Source: Isoetes taiwanensis (Eukaryota; Streptophyta; Lycopodiopsida; Isoetales; Isoetaceae). From it: a stretch of DNA of 64,000 nt. Location: the NCBI GenBank assembly GCA_021234155.1, contig JAJEKV010000032.1, positions 7,412,736 to 7,476,735 on the forward strand, in the 5' to 3' direction. The translations under genes and the position numbers were made by a program. Below, piece after piece: positions 43,901 to 54,627 of this stretch (within the stretch, counting starts at the first letter, position 1; each line of letters opens with the position of its first letter). Under the pieces are notes generated by a model. It made no database searches, was not told the origin of the DNA, and saw nothing but the letters and a program-made list of their open reading frames with translations.

Positions 43901-45051
43901 CCATCCATCAACAAAAAGATAACAAAAGAAGACAATGGGAAGAAGATCCCGTACCTGCAGCCAATCAGTACCCTGTTAGCATTTTACTGGTATCAGGGCA
44001 AGGGCCAAAAGGTACATTGGGATCTTCAGCTCTTCGCTGGTCACCCATTGTCCCTTTTGTCCCTTCTTGTTAAATAAGGATGGGGGAAATCAAATAAACA
44101 AAACCACAAAAAACAGAGCTGTTCATGTGAAAAGCTAGCTAGAGAATCTTTATTTTCTAATATTCAATCTATCTGTTCATCATGTCATGTAATGATGGCA
44201 GACCAATGTGTATGTTAATCCATAAATAGATATAGTTCAGACCCATATAGATATCCTGTACAATCTAGTAGCCACTGAATTTAAAAGATAAATCGGGTTT
44301 ATTTCCATCTACAAACAGTAACAAACTCCATTTACTTAGGAAAGCCATAGAATCTTTATTTTCTGTTATTAAATCTATCTGTCCATCATGTCACGTAATC
44401 ATGGCAGACCTATGTGTATGTTAAACTATAAAAAGAACCACACCAGACCCATACAAGGAGGTCTAGTTCACTCTACATTTTCTGCAGAAGAGGGCCTTTA
44501 TTGTTCATAGATAAAATGCATAATTATACTACCTAATAGGAGGATTTTTCGGCCACTAATGCTGTATATCAGAAAACTTCATTGATATACATGTATCCTT
44601 TATAAGATACACGAGAAATGGATAATCTATACACATTTTTTAGCAAATGGAAGAGGTCAGAATCAGAGCAAAAGGCTCCAGCACGATTAAGATCAGTTAA
44701 AAAATGGTATTACTATAACAGTCGGGTTAATCTATACAACTAGTAAGTAAGATCAAAAGAACCTGATTAAGCTCAAGGTCATCGTCAACATCCTGTGTTT
44801 CATTAACAGTTTGGGCTGAGAAAACATCGGCTTGTCTCTTTTTTCCGGAAGAGTTTTGTCCCCTTTGGATCCCTGTTCTGTCATCCCTGTATGTACTCTT
44901 GTTTTGGCCATAGCCGGTTCCTGTAGCTACGATTATCCATGCTCCGGAAATCCTCAACACAATACACTTCTAACTCCCGCCTTAGAGTTTCTGTATCCAG
45001 CCACTCACTTTCCCTTTCTGACGAATCTTCACTATCGGAATCTAACTCCAT
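40942..45051 (-). pseudogene. Unknown two-exon gene between the 750-bp repeats, nearly intact
   Basis: Exon 1 (45051-44764) starts MELDSDSEDSSERESEWLD, very acidic, and needs one frame correction near 44900. It ends at CAG|GTTCTT. A 2.24-kb intron would end at TTTGTACAG (42523), and both sides are phase 0. Exon 2 (42522-40942) is one frame of ~526 codons with a single TGA at 42241-42243. It is helix-rich, with blocks such as AWLILGDITKEQAANAKADA, RDDFYLKRMWRTMCPYFK and MSLAGQMVAFRNCLKTTLKT, and a Ser-rich tail (RQSSSSKSSGS). I do not recognise the family. Candidates are a transposon accessory protein or a domesticated or endogenised viral nucleocapsid-like protein. Nothing here proves either. 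Confidence 0.45.
44140..44460. repeat. Diverged ~120-bp direct duplication in the intron
   Basis: GAATCTTTATTTTCTAATAT... (44143) and GAATCTTTATTTTCTGTTAT... (44350) share ~80% over ~110 bp, including CATCATGTCA(T/C)GTAAT and GGCAGACC(A/T)ATGTGTATGTTAA. Confidence 0.75.
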
Positions 45052-45572
45052 TATCACTGATCAATTAATGTTTATCTTTCCTAGACATAGGTCTTAGCCA
45101 TATCCAAATGGTCAATCCAGCACACAAGGTACTACCCGTCGGAAGTAAATACTAGGGCTAATCGAGGTGAGGCAATAACTATTGGCAACCTCGGCCTTAA
45201 AAAAACCCCACTATTATAAAATCCAAATACAAAGTTATTGTAGAAGACACCATATCCCAACTTGGTGTTTAGCAATGGTATCAAGGGTAAAATCACAACA
45301 CTCTAGTAGGAGGATATGTGTTATCACACCAATCGATTATAAACTTAGTTATAGAACATTGTTCCCAAGCTAGGACACAGTATTCATGTTAATAGATCAT
45401 CTACTAGCCTTACCTCTTAAGACACTTAAACGAATATCCAATATGAGGTATCTGTTCCATATCTGCAACATCTATCCAGCATGGAATAAACATAAAAATG
45501 CTTTAATGCCTAAGATGTGAAATTGCACCCTATGTCTTTAGGGAAGCAAAAAAAAAAAAAAAAAAAAAAAAA

Positions 45573-46322
45573 ACAACGATGGTTCATCTAAATAAAATTT
45601 CTATAATTGACCTGAATAAAAATAGTAAACCTAAAAAGAGAGGCTGGCCCTCTAGGAACGTAACTGTTGGATTTGCTCGAAGAAGAAGCTGGTTCCATGG
45701 CTGATGCGTTCTTTAAACAGGAACTTGCAAATCGAGAATAGGCCATGGCTCCAATAGAAGAATATGGATGGCTTATTGATGGAACCTACATAGGGACGGC
45801 CTTTGCAGAGGGCATCATAACCGTAGTGGATCCATCTGATTGTGTAAATGATCAAAGGATTGGAGATGACCATCTGGGTGTTGGCATTGAAAAGCTTCTC
45901 ATCGAAGTTGATACAATTATGTCCCAAGGGACCTCTAGTGACTGTATTGTGTGCTCTAATTAGACATATTACACACAAGGATGGGAAGAACCCCAAAGCC
46001 CCATCTCAAGAAGATGCCCTGAGGCCCAACCCAGGCCATGTGGAAGACTTGGTGATGGATGAACATCCATTGATTACAAGGAAGAGGCGCTACGTGTTTC
46101 ATAAAAGGCAGCTAAAGGGTGCCTAAAAGGGCTAGAAGTGAAAGGTGCTTTCAAATGATGGAGCGTATGGCAGCAACCAAAGAAAACCTAGAAGCAGTTA
46201 GAGGACAAGAGTGTTGTAATTTCGATTGTACGGTTCAGTATAGTGTGGATGACCTTGTTGAAATACGGTCTCAATATATTGAACAGCTTCAGAAAGACAA
46301 GATTGATATAATCTACCCCTTG
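45573..46322 (+). repeat. Repeat copy R2, continuous with the DUF7869-type element
   Basis: Second copy of the 750-bp repeat, preceded by a run of ~27 A. Here the sequence continues past CTACCCCTT into the rest of the transposon protein, so this copy looks ancestral and R1 the duplicate. Confidence 0.95.
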
Positions 46323-48530
46323 TGTAGAAATTCTTGCTATGATGATTTATCAATTGAAGGGCTTGAGGGTGTGTATGAGAGCATTAAGATGGATTCTTGG
46401 CTTGAGCAAGACATCATTTTACAGATACTGGGAGCAGGTCAGAAGAGGGCACGGACTATTCCAGTATGGCAATGCACTGACTTTGAAACCTAGAGCAAAT
46501 TCATTGAGGGCCATTGCAGTCTTCGAAAGATTTGTGAGATACATGTCCCAATCTATGCCCCATAGGTCAAGGTGAACAACACGATATAAGAGTGGCGCAA
46601 ACAATGTTGCCACAACATTACATCCAGAAAGAGTGCCTTAAAGAGGTCAACTCCATTATAGAAACTACTAGTGGTCGACCAGTCATCTTTCAACAGGTTA
46701 TGGAAAACTCAGTTTTCAAACGTGTGTATCTTGCAACAAATGCCATTCTCGAAGTGCAACACCTGCATTCAACTGAAGGATATACTTGCATCAACTGCAA
46801 TAGAAAAAGAAAGGATGGCAATCAGGGAGCAATTTGCAGATCACCAATCAGACTAAATATCATGTAGACAGATGTATTGGCAATGGAGAACATTTTCCCA
46901 GATGCAACATGTCAGATATTTGTCTGATCCATGACAAGATGGACCGACACAAGACGTTCTTGCCAAAGCTGGATCCCTTGACCAAGCGTTGTCAAAATGC
47001 TTTTCAGATGAAAGTGAGATTGGCAGGTGTCTTAACACATGAACATGGCACCGACACCTATGGGCATTTTGTGCTTGACCTATGGAGGGATGATCCGAAT
47101 TTCCATGTGAGTTCCTTTTTCAAGTGCTTGAGAACATAGAGAGAGGATCTATAGAAGGGAGAAGGTATTCTCCCTCAGCCTCCATTTTTGATGCCTTGAT
47201 GGATGATCAACGGCTTACTTACCAAAGGCAGATAAAGAAGCTCACATCCAAAGTGTTGAAAGAAATAAGGAGGATTTGGGATGAATTCCCCATACATGAA
47301 AACCAATTGCTAGAGGAGTTATGTGTTCAGTTGGACAACTGTTGGAAAGAAAACAAGAATAGATGGATGTTTGGGGCAATGTCATACTTGACGGCAATAG
47401 GAGTATTCAAGATTGTGAAGGTGGGGTTTATGATGGTTGGGCATACACATGATGATATAGATGCATTCTTCGGGACTTTCTCTATCAAGCTCAAGAGAGA
47501 ATGTGACAAGTCTCCCTAAACTAATGGATGTGTTTAAGAGCTGCATTGACCCTAACCCAATGGCCTTCTTGATCGATGAGGTTGCAGATTGAAAATCATT
47601 CGTTGAGGGATACTTATTGAATGGTAAGGATCAGTTGACAGATCACACAAAGCCACTTTAGTTTAAGTTTTAGGTGAGGGATGGAATACCAATCATGCAA
47701 TATAACTGGAGGCCAGGCGATAAGTTGTGGATGTCTATGCAAGGAATCAAAATGTGACAAAGGGGGGTTCTAAGGGTTAAGTTCTTATTCCTACGGGGGA
47801 GCCAAAACCACTTCCTTCTTTCAAGACTGTTAAAGACTTTAGCCAACTAGTGAAGGGCATCTAGGATTGCATAACACACTGGGAGGATGTTCGAAAGGGA
47901 AAGCACACCTCGTCCCTGAAGAAAAATCACATGGACTCCTTAGTCAATTACTGGGAGAAAGTTGTGACATGCTTAGAGACAAAATAACCATGCGCGGGGA
48001 AGCTGAGAGATGGTTTCTTGCCAGAGTCTAGGTGGGAGGGTTCTCATGGAGCAAGCACATCAAAGAAAGTTGGTTTGGATCCCAACAATGGCTCCAAGTG
48101 ATTTGTGGGAAGCAAGGCCTCAAAATCAAAGTGGTTTGACCTTCCTGAGTGGGATTCGTTCGAGGACATCAAGGAAGGATACTTTGTGCTAGTAAGGCCT
48201 GACGACGAGGATCGTCCAATATGGTTCTGATATTACCACCACTATGCCTGATGTGGAGGAGTTGCATCCTGGATTCCAGGTTCAATATTGGAAACCTGTT
48301 GGAAGGCATAAGAGGGGCAACTTGAAGGAGCAATATTAGGGCTGCTGGGAGAAGAAGTGGAGGAAAAATCCTGCTGATCCTCAAAGGAGGGAATTAGTGG
48401 GGTGTGTGGTATGGTCATACCCAACTTGTCATATTTCAAAGGACAAAATCCACAAGATCGCCAAAAGGGAAATGGACAAAGCCATGAGCAACCTCCATGC
48501 TATAGCATTGTATGAGAATAGATAATATTA
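45745..48530 (+). pseudogene. DUF7869-type transposon protein, frameshifted
   Basis: Across shifting frames the family's landmarks appear in order: N-terminal CC-x3-C region (ECCNFDCTVQYSVDDLVEIR), the VCMRALRWILGLSKTSFYRY block (usually VCRxAFxxxxGIxKxR), FSKCNTCIQLKDIL (zinc ligands), MDRHKTFLPKLDPL, VRLAGVLTHEHG, ENKNRWMFGAMSYLTAIGVF and VGFMMVGHTHDDIDAFFGTF (hallmark HTHxDID). The C-terminal part, DSFEDIKEGYFVLVRPDD to CWEKKWRKNPADP, ends near 48500. The family is widespread in repetitive plant and protist DNA and is presumed transposon-encoded; its enzymology is not known to me. Many stops and shifts make it inactive. Confidence 0.7.
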
Positions 48531-48734
48531 TTTGTAAATTGTGCTTGAAATTCTTGAGAACATTCTCAACTCGTGGTTTGTAAATTTTATAAGAAAAATA
48601 AGCGAGCCAGTTCTTGTTCTATAATGTATATTTCGATTCAGGCATTCAATGTAAAACTTTTTTTTTGTATGAGTTCCATTTTCTTGCATGAGGCTCAAAC
48701 GTCAGGATCTTATCCACTTTAATTAAATGCGACT

Positions 48735-48895
48735 TTATTATCTAGCTTTTAACAATTACATTTATCTTCATATCATTATACGAAGATAAAAATTCAATTG
48801 TCAAAACCAGATATGGGAGAGAGAGAGGATGAGACAAACTGAAAGAAAAGCCATATCGAGGCATCTCCACTAGACACAAAATCAGAATACAATGC
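48735..48895 (-). mobile_element. Second member of the ATTTATCTTCG hairpin family
   Basis: In reverse orientation it matches 36158-36290: GTGGAGATGCCTCGATATGG, CTTTTCTTTCAGTT, TGGTTTTGACAATTGAAT, TTATCTTCGTATAATGATAT, GAAGATAAATGTAATTG. The flank TGTGTCTAGTGGAGATG also links it to 36970. Confidence 0.6.
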
Positions 48896-48984
48896 TGAAA
48901 AATAGAGGCACCAAGAAATTACAGGCTAGCAGAGCAGGAGGCGAAAGCCAATAGAAATCCTCCAGAGTTAGGATCAGAAGGTCC

Positions 48985-49760
48985 CAAATCCAAGGAACGA
49001 GAAACCAATAATTGTGCTGAAGGGAAGGGCAAACATAGTCATCCTTGGCTGAATCAGACCATCAATGCCATGAGCTTTGAAGATTCTGTCTGGAATATTG
49101 GAATCAGCTGCTAACGTTGCACCCTTTCTTCTAACTAAAGGCCTTTACATCCTTTCCAATGGCATATATGCAATGCTTAAACCAGGATCTCAAAGTGGTA
49201 TAAGACACAGGCTTTCTCCTCAAGAAACACTCTCGACGTGTTATGCAAATCCCTCTAATCAAGTGGCCACTAGCAAGGCCACCCACATAAACAAAGTCAC
49301 CAAAATGTAACATCATCTCCAAAAGAGCCACATGGCAATAAGGACCAGAAAGGCTGCCAATAATGACCCAAGATCCCACATCTATTTGGTCAATCTTAGA
49401 GGAACGGATAGTGACATCCCGAGCAAGGCCAATATGGTCAATAGGTTTTATACCTGGCAAGAAGATGATGGAAAGCAATAGAAGCAATGGTGGTACTGAT
49501 ATGGGTTGACGGGTTTGGAAAGGATGTCAAAAGCATAGTTAAGAAAAGGTAGATTGTAGGAGGATTGAGGAGAAAATCACAACCCTTAGCTCTGCACCAA
49601 TACTTGAAAAGGGACCAAGGATGCTGATAACCCTTTAAAGTGCTGTCAAATCTAGAACACAACAAGAACTTCTAGAATGCATCCTTCAACTCAAGCACAT
49701 CAACATCACCATCTAAAGCATTCCAAAATTCTAAACAAAACCTCGGCATGAAAACAAAAT
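48985..49760 (-). pseudogene. Tyrosine recombinase remnant (Crypton/DIRS/phage-integrase-like)
   Basis: The N-terminal SAM-like core-binding half is clear: SRFDSTLKGYQHPWSLFKYW, CRAKGCDFLLNPPTIYLFLT, STHISTTIASIAFHHLL. After a deletion the catalytic half resumes: TIRSSKIDQIDVGSWVI, KPVSYTTLRSWFKHCIYAIG, then in another frame RRKGATLAADSNIPDRIFKA and HG. These match the RSSKTDQ, SLRxGGATxAA and RxFKxHG blocks of tyrosine recombinases. The first catalytic Arg region is lost, the HxxR histidine is eroded and no catalytic Tyr is recognisable. Such enzymes cut and rejoin DNA through a covalent Tyr link. Inactive. Confidence 0.65.
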
Positions 49761-50112
49761 AAACTCATCTAGTTAGTATTGACGATCCACAAAGCAATAA
49801 TAGGACTCAATTTGACGACAGCTTTGACGATGGACTTGTAGTAAGGTTTCGTCTGCCAGCAGGAAAATACAAGTGATCCACAATATTCGTATCCCACTCT
49901 TTGACATGATTGTGAAGAGATGGACACCACTGGACTAACTCCCAATGAAAAATTACCAAAGTCAAGCTTCCTCGAATTGGATGCCAACAACTAAATTTAG
50001 GAAGAAAATGGTTGTTTAAATTAGCAAAGCGATCCCAATTATAAGTGCCCCAGCCTACCTTATTGTTAGTTTTTTTGTGTGCTTTTTGGCGGGGCTTGCC
50101 TACCCCCAACAC
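49761..50112 (-). other. Coding-like stretch upstream of the recombinase remnant
   Basis: A minus frame of ~100 codons (GWGTYNWDRFANLNNHFLPK, SLTLVIFHWELVQWCPSL, DTNIVDHLYFPAGRRNL) precedes the recombinase on the same strand. Composition is protein-like, so it may be another part of the same element. I see no diagnostic reverse transcriptase or RNase H motif. Confidence 0.3.
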
Positions 50113-51580
50113 CTCACATCAACAAAATTTGATTTAGGTCCTTAGATTTTCAAATTACTACATCTACGGCTGAAAATTTTATAAAAACTCTAGAAGTTAC
50201 TTGCCCTCGTGCTCCAATAGGTTGTGCTCCAGCAGACCAGATTAGCTACTAGTTTCAGTTTACACTCTGTTCCAGTCTGCATCCCAAATGCAGGTAAAAA
50301 GCCAAGTTTGTTAGTGTGAGCTCATGGGGATGGCGACTGGCTGAACGATGGGAACATTCTAAGAGCATGATATTTTTTTCATGTCGAAGTTCCCATTTAT
50401 TTTTGGCTAATTCATCTTGAACATCTAACATGATTGAAACTCACGGATCAAACAACATTTAGCTTCCTTTCTTCTGCAGGAATTTTGGAGCATGGTTAGT
50501 GTCCAGAGGATATGCCAGTTTTATTGTTGGTTTTGTCCCCTAAGCCTCTCTGTAGCTTCTCCGTCTTCTAGATAATCCTCTGACCCTTTGTTTATTGCTC
50601 TGCAGGTAAAAACGTTTCTTTAGGGAGGAAATTTCTAACAACGTATAAGAAATTTTTCATTAGCCATTCGTACTTAATGGGTTTGATTTTCCAGCTTAAG
50701 GTATCATCCTTTGTGCATGTTTTTGATGCAATTTGTAGTTTGACATGCTAGGTGACTCGTGATAAAGTATTTATTATGTTTGTGGCATGATGAGATGCCA
50801 GTAGACAGAATTATTATTAAAGTAGGATACCCATAAAGCCATAATCAAATAGCAGCAGTTCTTGATCTGTATAGCTGCAGCTTAACCATAGTTTCTAAAT
50901 ACACGACTGGTCCACGATGTTTGAAAGAGCAAAGATGTTCTTTGCCCGTTCCTAAAGTCTTGCATTTGGATACGAAGAGGCAGATTAAAGTGACAATGAT
51001 GTTCGAAGAAGCACACCATTGAGGTTAGCGCCCCGAAGGGGAATCCTGGTAATCCATCTGTTGTATATCAAATATGCTTTTTTGAACATTCATATACAAG
51101 AGCTACAAATTTTGGCAGGGTTTTGCAACTTCCTCATGTTAACATGAACTAGACTGTTATATAAATGGATAGTATTCCATGCCTTTGGCTATAAAACAAA
51201 ATTCATATGTAGGTTTCGTGGGTAGAATGCGAATGTTATCACAGAGGGATTCTTGTATTTGTATTTTCCAAATGAGGTATGATAAGCAAGATACTTTCAG
51301 AAGGAAGAAAGTGATCCTGTAGCAGAATTAGATAATGTGGAAGACAAAAATGTTCTTTATTATCCTAATTGGTAGGTGCCTTTAGTTTCGTTTTCATTAT
51401 TTAATCATATGTCCCTGTAACTCTACAGGCTTCGTCCTATCGTAGATATCATGGCTGACATTGCTTGCATTTAGTTCCTACCTCCACAGAATTCCAAGTC
51501 CATCTTCGAGATGTTATATAATGATCTGCTATATTTCAAAATGATCTGTTATGTTGGATTGAGTTATTTTTCTCAGGCAT
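50113..51580. other. Gene-free stretch
   Basis: AT-rich sequence without a supportable gene or clear repeat. Confidence 0.4.
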
Positions 51581-52150
51581 GCATCTGCAGTTACAAAAGA
51601 AGTCTTAGATGAAATGGGAGAACTTAATTCTATGATTTTAGGATATGCCCACAAGGCTCTTGAGTTTTTCAGGAAAATGGAATGCAAAGCAATGGAGCTC
51701 AACAAGGTCACTTATGCCAGTGTCTTGATTGCATGTGGAAACGTAGATGCCCTTCATTGGGGTAAATGTGCATAGAAAAGTTGTGTGAGCTGGGCTGGAA
51801 TCTGACATGGTTGTTGGAAATAGTCTTGTTGCTATGTATGCAAAATGTGGTATCATTGATGACGCATGTAAAGCTTTTAAGAGGATGACACATGTAAAGC
51901 TTTATGGAATGCATTGTTTTCAGGCAATGCTCAGCATGAAAATGCATGCTAAGCCATCTACTATTTTGGCCAAATGCAATATGGGATTAAACCTTCATTT
52001 CTGTTCTTTCTGCATGAGCCAGCCACATGGACCGGGTAGAAGTAGGTCATGAGCTTTTTAAGCCTATGGGTAAAACTTATTTGAGCACCTGATTATTATT
52101 CTTGTATGGTAGATCGAGCAGGTTGTTTGTAGGAGGCAAAGGATCGTATT
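51581..52150 (+). pseudogene. Pentatricopeptide repeat (PPR) protein fragment, PLS type
   Basis: Repeats read EVLDEMGELNSMILGYAHKA, LEFFRKMECKAMELNKVTYA, SVLIACGNVDALHWGK, then after a shift LESDMVVGNSLVAMYAKCGI and IDDACKAFKRM, and later GIKPSFxSVLSACSHMDRVE and PDYYSCMVDRAG. GNSLVAMYAKCG and the CSHxxxVExGxxxF and YxCMVD blocks are hallmarks of plant PLS-class PPR proteins, which bind and edit organelle RNA. Only part of the array is present, with stops and shifts, and no E or DYW domain was seen. Confidence 0.85.
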
Positions 52151-54627
52151 TGCATTGTTTAGCATGGATCAAGATAATACTTAGCCTTATACCACCTCAT
52201 TTGATGCACCTTTTTTTCTATGCATCTAGAGAAGCAAGAACACCTCAATACCATTGGTTAAGTAACATGTTGTACGTCTGATGCAGATTGGAGTTTGGTC
52301 TATCAACATGATTGGCTGGATGGATTCAACAATTGGAATGCTAGTGGTTGTATCTCTTGAAATGCTGTCGAAAGGAAGTATACAACACAATATGGAACAA
52401 CGATTCATTTAGAGATAAATGCACTTGATTTGAACTTCTTTATATACATTTCTTGCGCGATAACCTTAGGTTTTTTCACCTTTGATGCCAGTGATTTGAA
52501 GTATTTTTTGAAACTATATCGTAGACAAGACGTGATCTACTTACAATAAAGTTCATTTCAAAGTTTTCCATACAGATGTGCACCTACGTGCATGCCCATA
52601 TTATAGCCTAATGCTACAAAACACATTGCCATGAAGTATCTTAGAGTCCTTTCCCTAAAAAGCGAAGGAGACTGACTATAAGAATCTCATTTTAGATTGA
52701 TATGATGATTATAAGAGAGTTATTATTACCAGGGTTCAAATCTTTGATTTGACTTATCATAGCAATCAAATAAAGGATTTTCTTCTAATATAATAGATGT
52801 TGCCAGTTCCACCTAATCCCAATATTACATGGAGAAATTGTTATTGGTTGGTTCTAGAAGGATCTCAAATATTGCATCAAAAAATAATTACAATCTATTT
52901 GAAGCATACTGCAATTTTGCAACATGCTTGGACATCATGCCGCCTTCTTCTAAACCATCTGTGAAACAGCAAAAGAAGGTGGGAGATTAACGAACATGTT
53001 TGATCATTTATCATTAGATTATTAAGAAGGAGAAAAGACACATCTTTTCTTACATCTTTATTTGTCAAATATTCACAATGAAGGTCATTCAAGGTGAAGC
53101 ATAGTTATTAAAAACAACATAACAAACCAACAATCAATTTACATCTAGCACTCAACCCTACATATGAGATTGTCTTATATCGTTAATTTCCCATGTTTTC
53201 TCAAATACCAAAACTTCTTCAACAGTTTTTCTTCATTTTTCCTATCCTATCTTTTCCCCAAGCCCACGTTTCTGCTAGTTATATAAGTTTTGTTGAGTGT
53301 CCATGCGGGGTATCATCATATAGGTTTGTTCTGGTGATTTTCTTGTAATCGTGTTGGTGAGGTGATGGTACCACATCATATGAGCCTGTGCTCTTGGAAG
53401 TTGCATTCAGGGCGGGGGTTTTCTAATCCTAGATAGTACTCAACCGGCTGTTCTTTGTTCACTTGTTTAGGTCCCATGCCATCTGGTCTATGTGGACGAT
53501 AAAAGAGAATTCAACTCAATTCAATTGTGGATATGATTTCATCTGACAATATTTTGTTATATTTTTTCTTTCAGGTGAAGCTATTGCAATTCGAGAAAGC
53601 GTAGACCTCAGATATGTTGCACCCAATGGCTTTAACCAGGTTCGGTTCTTGGATGGTGTTTTCGATTGGGATAAAATTTTGTTGTTGCCGAGTAATGATT
53701 GAAAATAAATAATCATGTTATTCAACTAAATTTGTTTTTGGTTATTCTTATGTAATCCAAAAGTTTGGGTTTGATTTGTGACAACCATGTATACAAATTC
53801 CATTGTATCCTTATGTAATCAAATGATTGTATGTATTCTCTTGTGGTTTCAAGATGTTTGGCTTTGAATTTGTAATAGCCATGTATACAAATTTGATTTT
53901 TACACAAATCGAAGATCAACTATAGAGTATCATGGCAATTGGTTTAGGTTTTTGATGTAATTTTACATGTTCAGTCAGATTTTCCAACATAGTGGCTAGG
54001 ATTGCATATTTTTTGGCATATCCTAGGATATGCTCTCGACTTGCGAAAGAGATTTAGTCATAAGGATTTTTAGCCATGAGTTTATGGAAAAACACTCATA
54101 TTCGATGATGGCAAATGCGAGTGCTATCTTCAAACATATTTCTTCAAACATATGGATGTTCGAGACTCAGCATAGGGTCTAGAAACCATAGAGCAAGTTC
54201 AAAACGATTTCTATTGGATTAGAATTCAAGTGCCATACATAAAATTACTATGGATTGCACACACTTAAGGAAAAACATGGAACTTAAGCTACCTATCATA
54301 CACTTGAATACATTATAAAGATATATATAGATGCTCACAATAGAAAGGCTGGAATAAGTTGGGTTGGGAATAATGTGTAAATACTATTATTCTTCAATTA
54401 TTATGGCACTGCCCCATCTGCACTGCACTACACTACTACACTGCAAGCAATCAATCTTAAATCAAAAGTTCCTATATAGATACATGTCCTACATATGCTA
54501 AAGGTATCAATTAATGCACTTCATAATCATATATACTATTCTACACCTTATTCCTCTCTACGTACATTCCATGTTTGCCTCACATTCCCTATTGAGCTCA
54601 ATTGGAGTATGTTTCAATTTCCCTATT
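52151..54627. other. Gene-free stretch with one exon-like scrap and a small duplication
   Basis: At ~53575-53700 an acceptor-like TTTTTTCTTTCAG precedes a 42-codon frame (AIAIRESVDLRYVAPNGFNQ) ending in TGA; unidentified. At ~53745-53915 the phrase CAACCATGTATACAAATT / AGCCATGTATACAAATTT marks two copies ~100 bp apart. No other gene. Confidence 0.4.

Noticed and set aside
40138-46322. Treating the 750-bp repeats as LTRs of a retroelement
   Set aside because: No TG/CA ends, no primer-binding site or polypurine tract, no target duplication, and the repeat is clearly the 5' part of a transposon gene that continues past the right copy.
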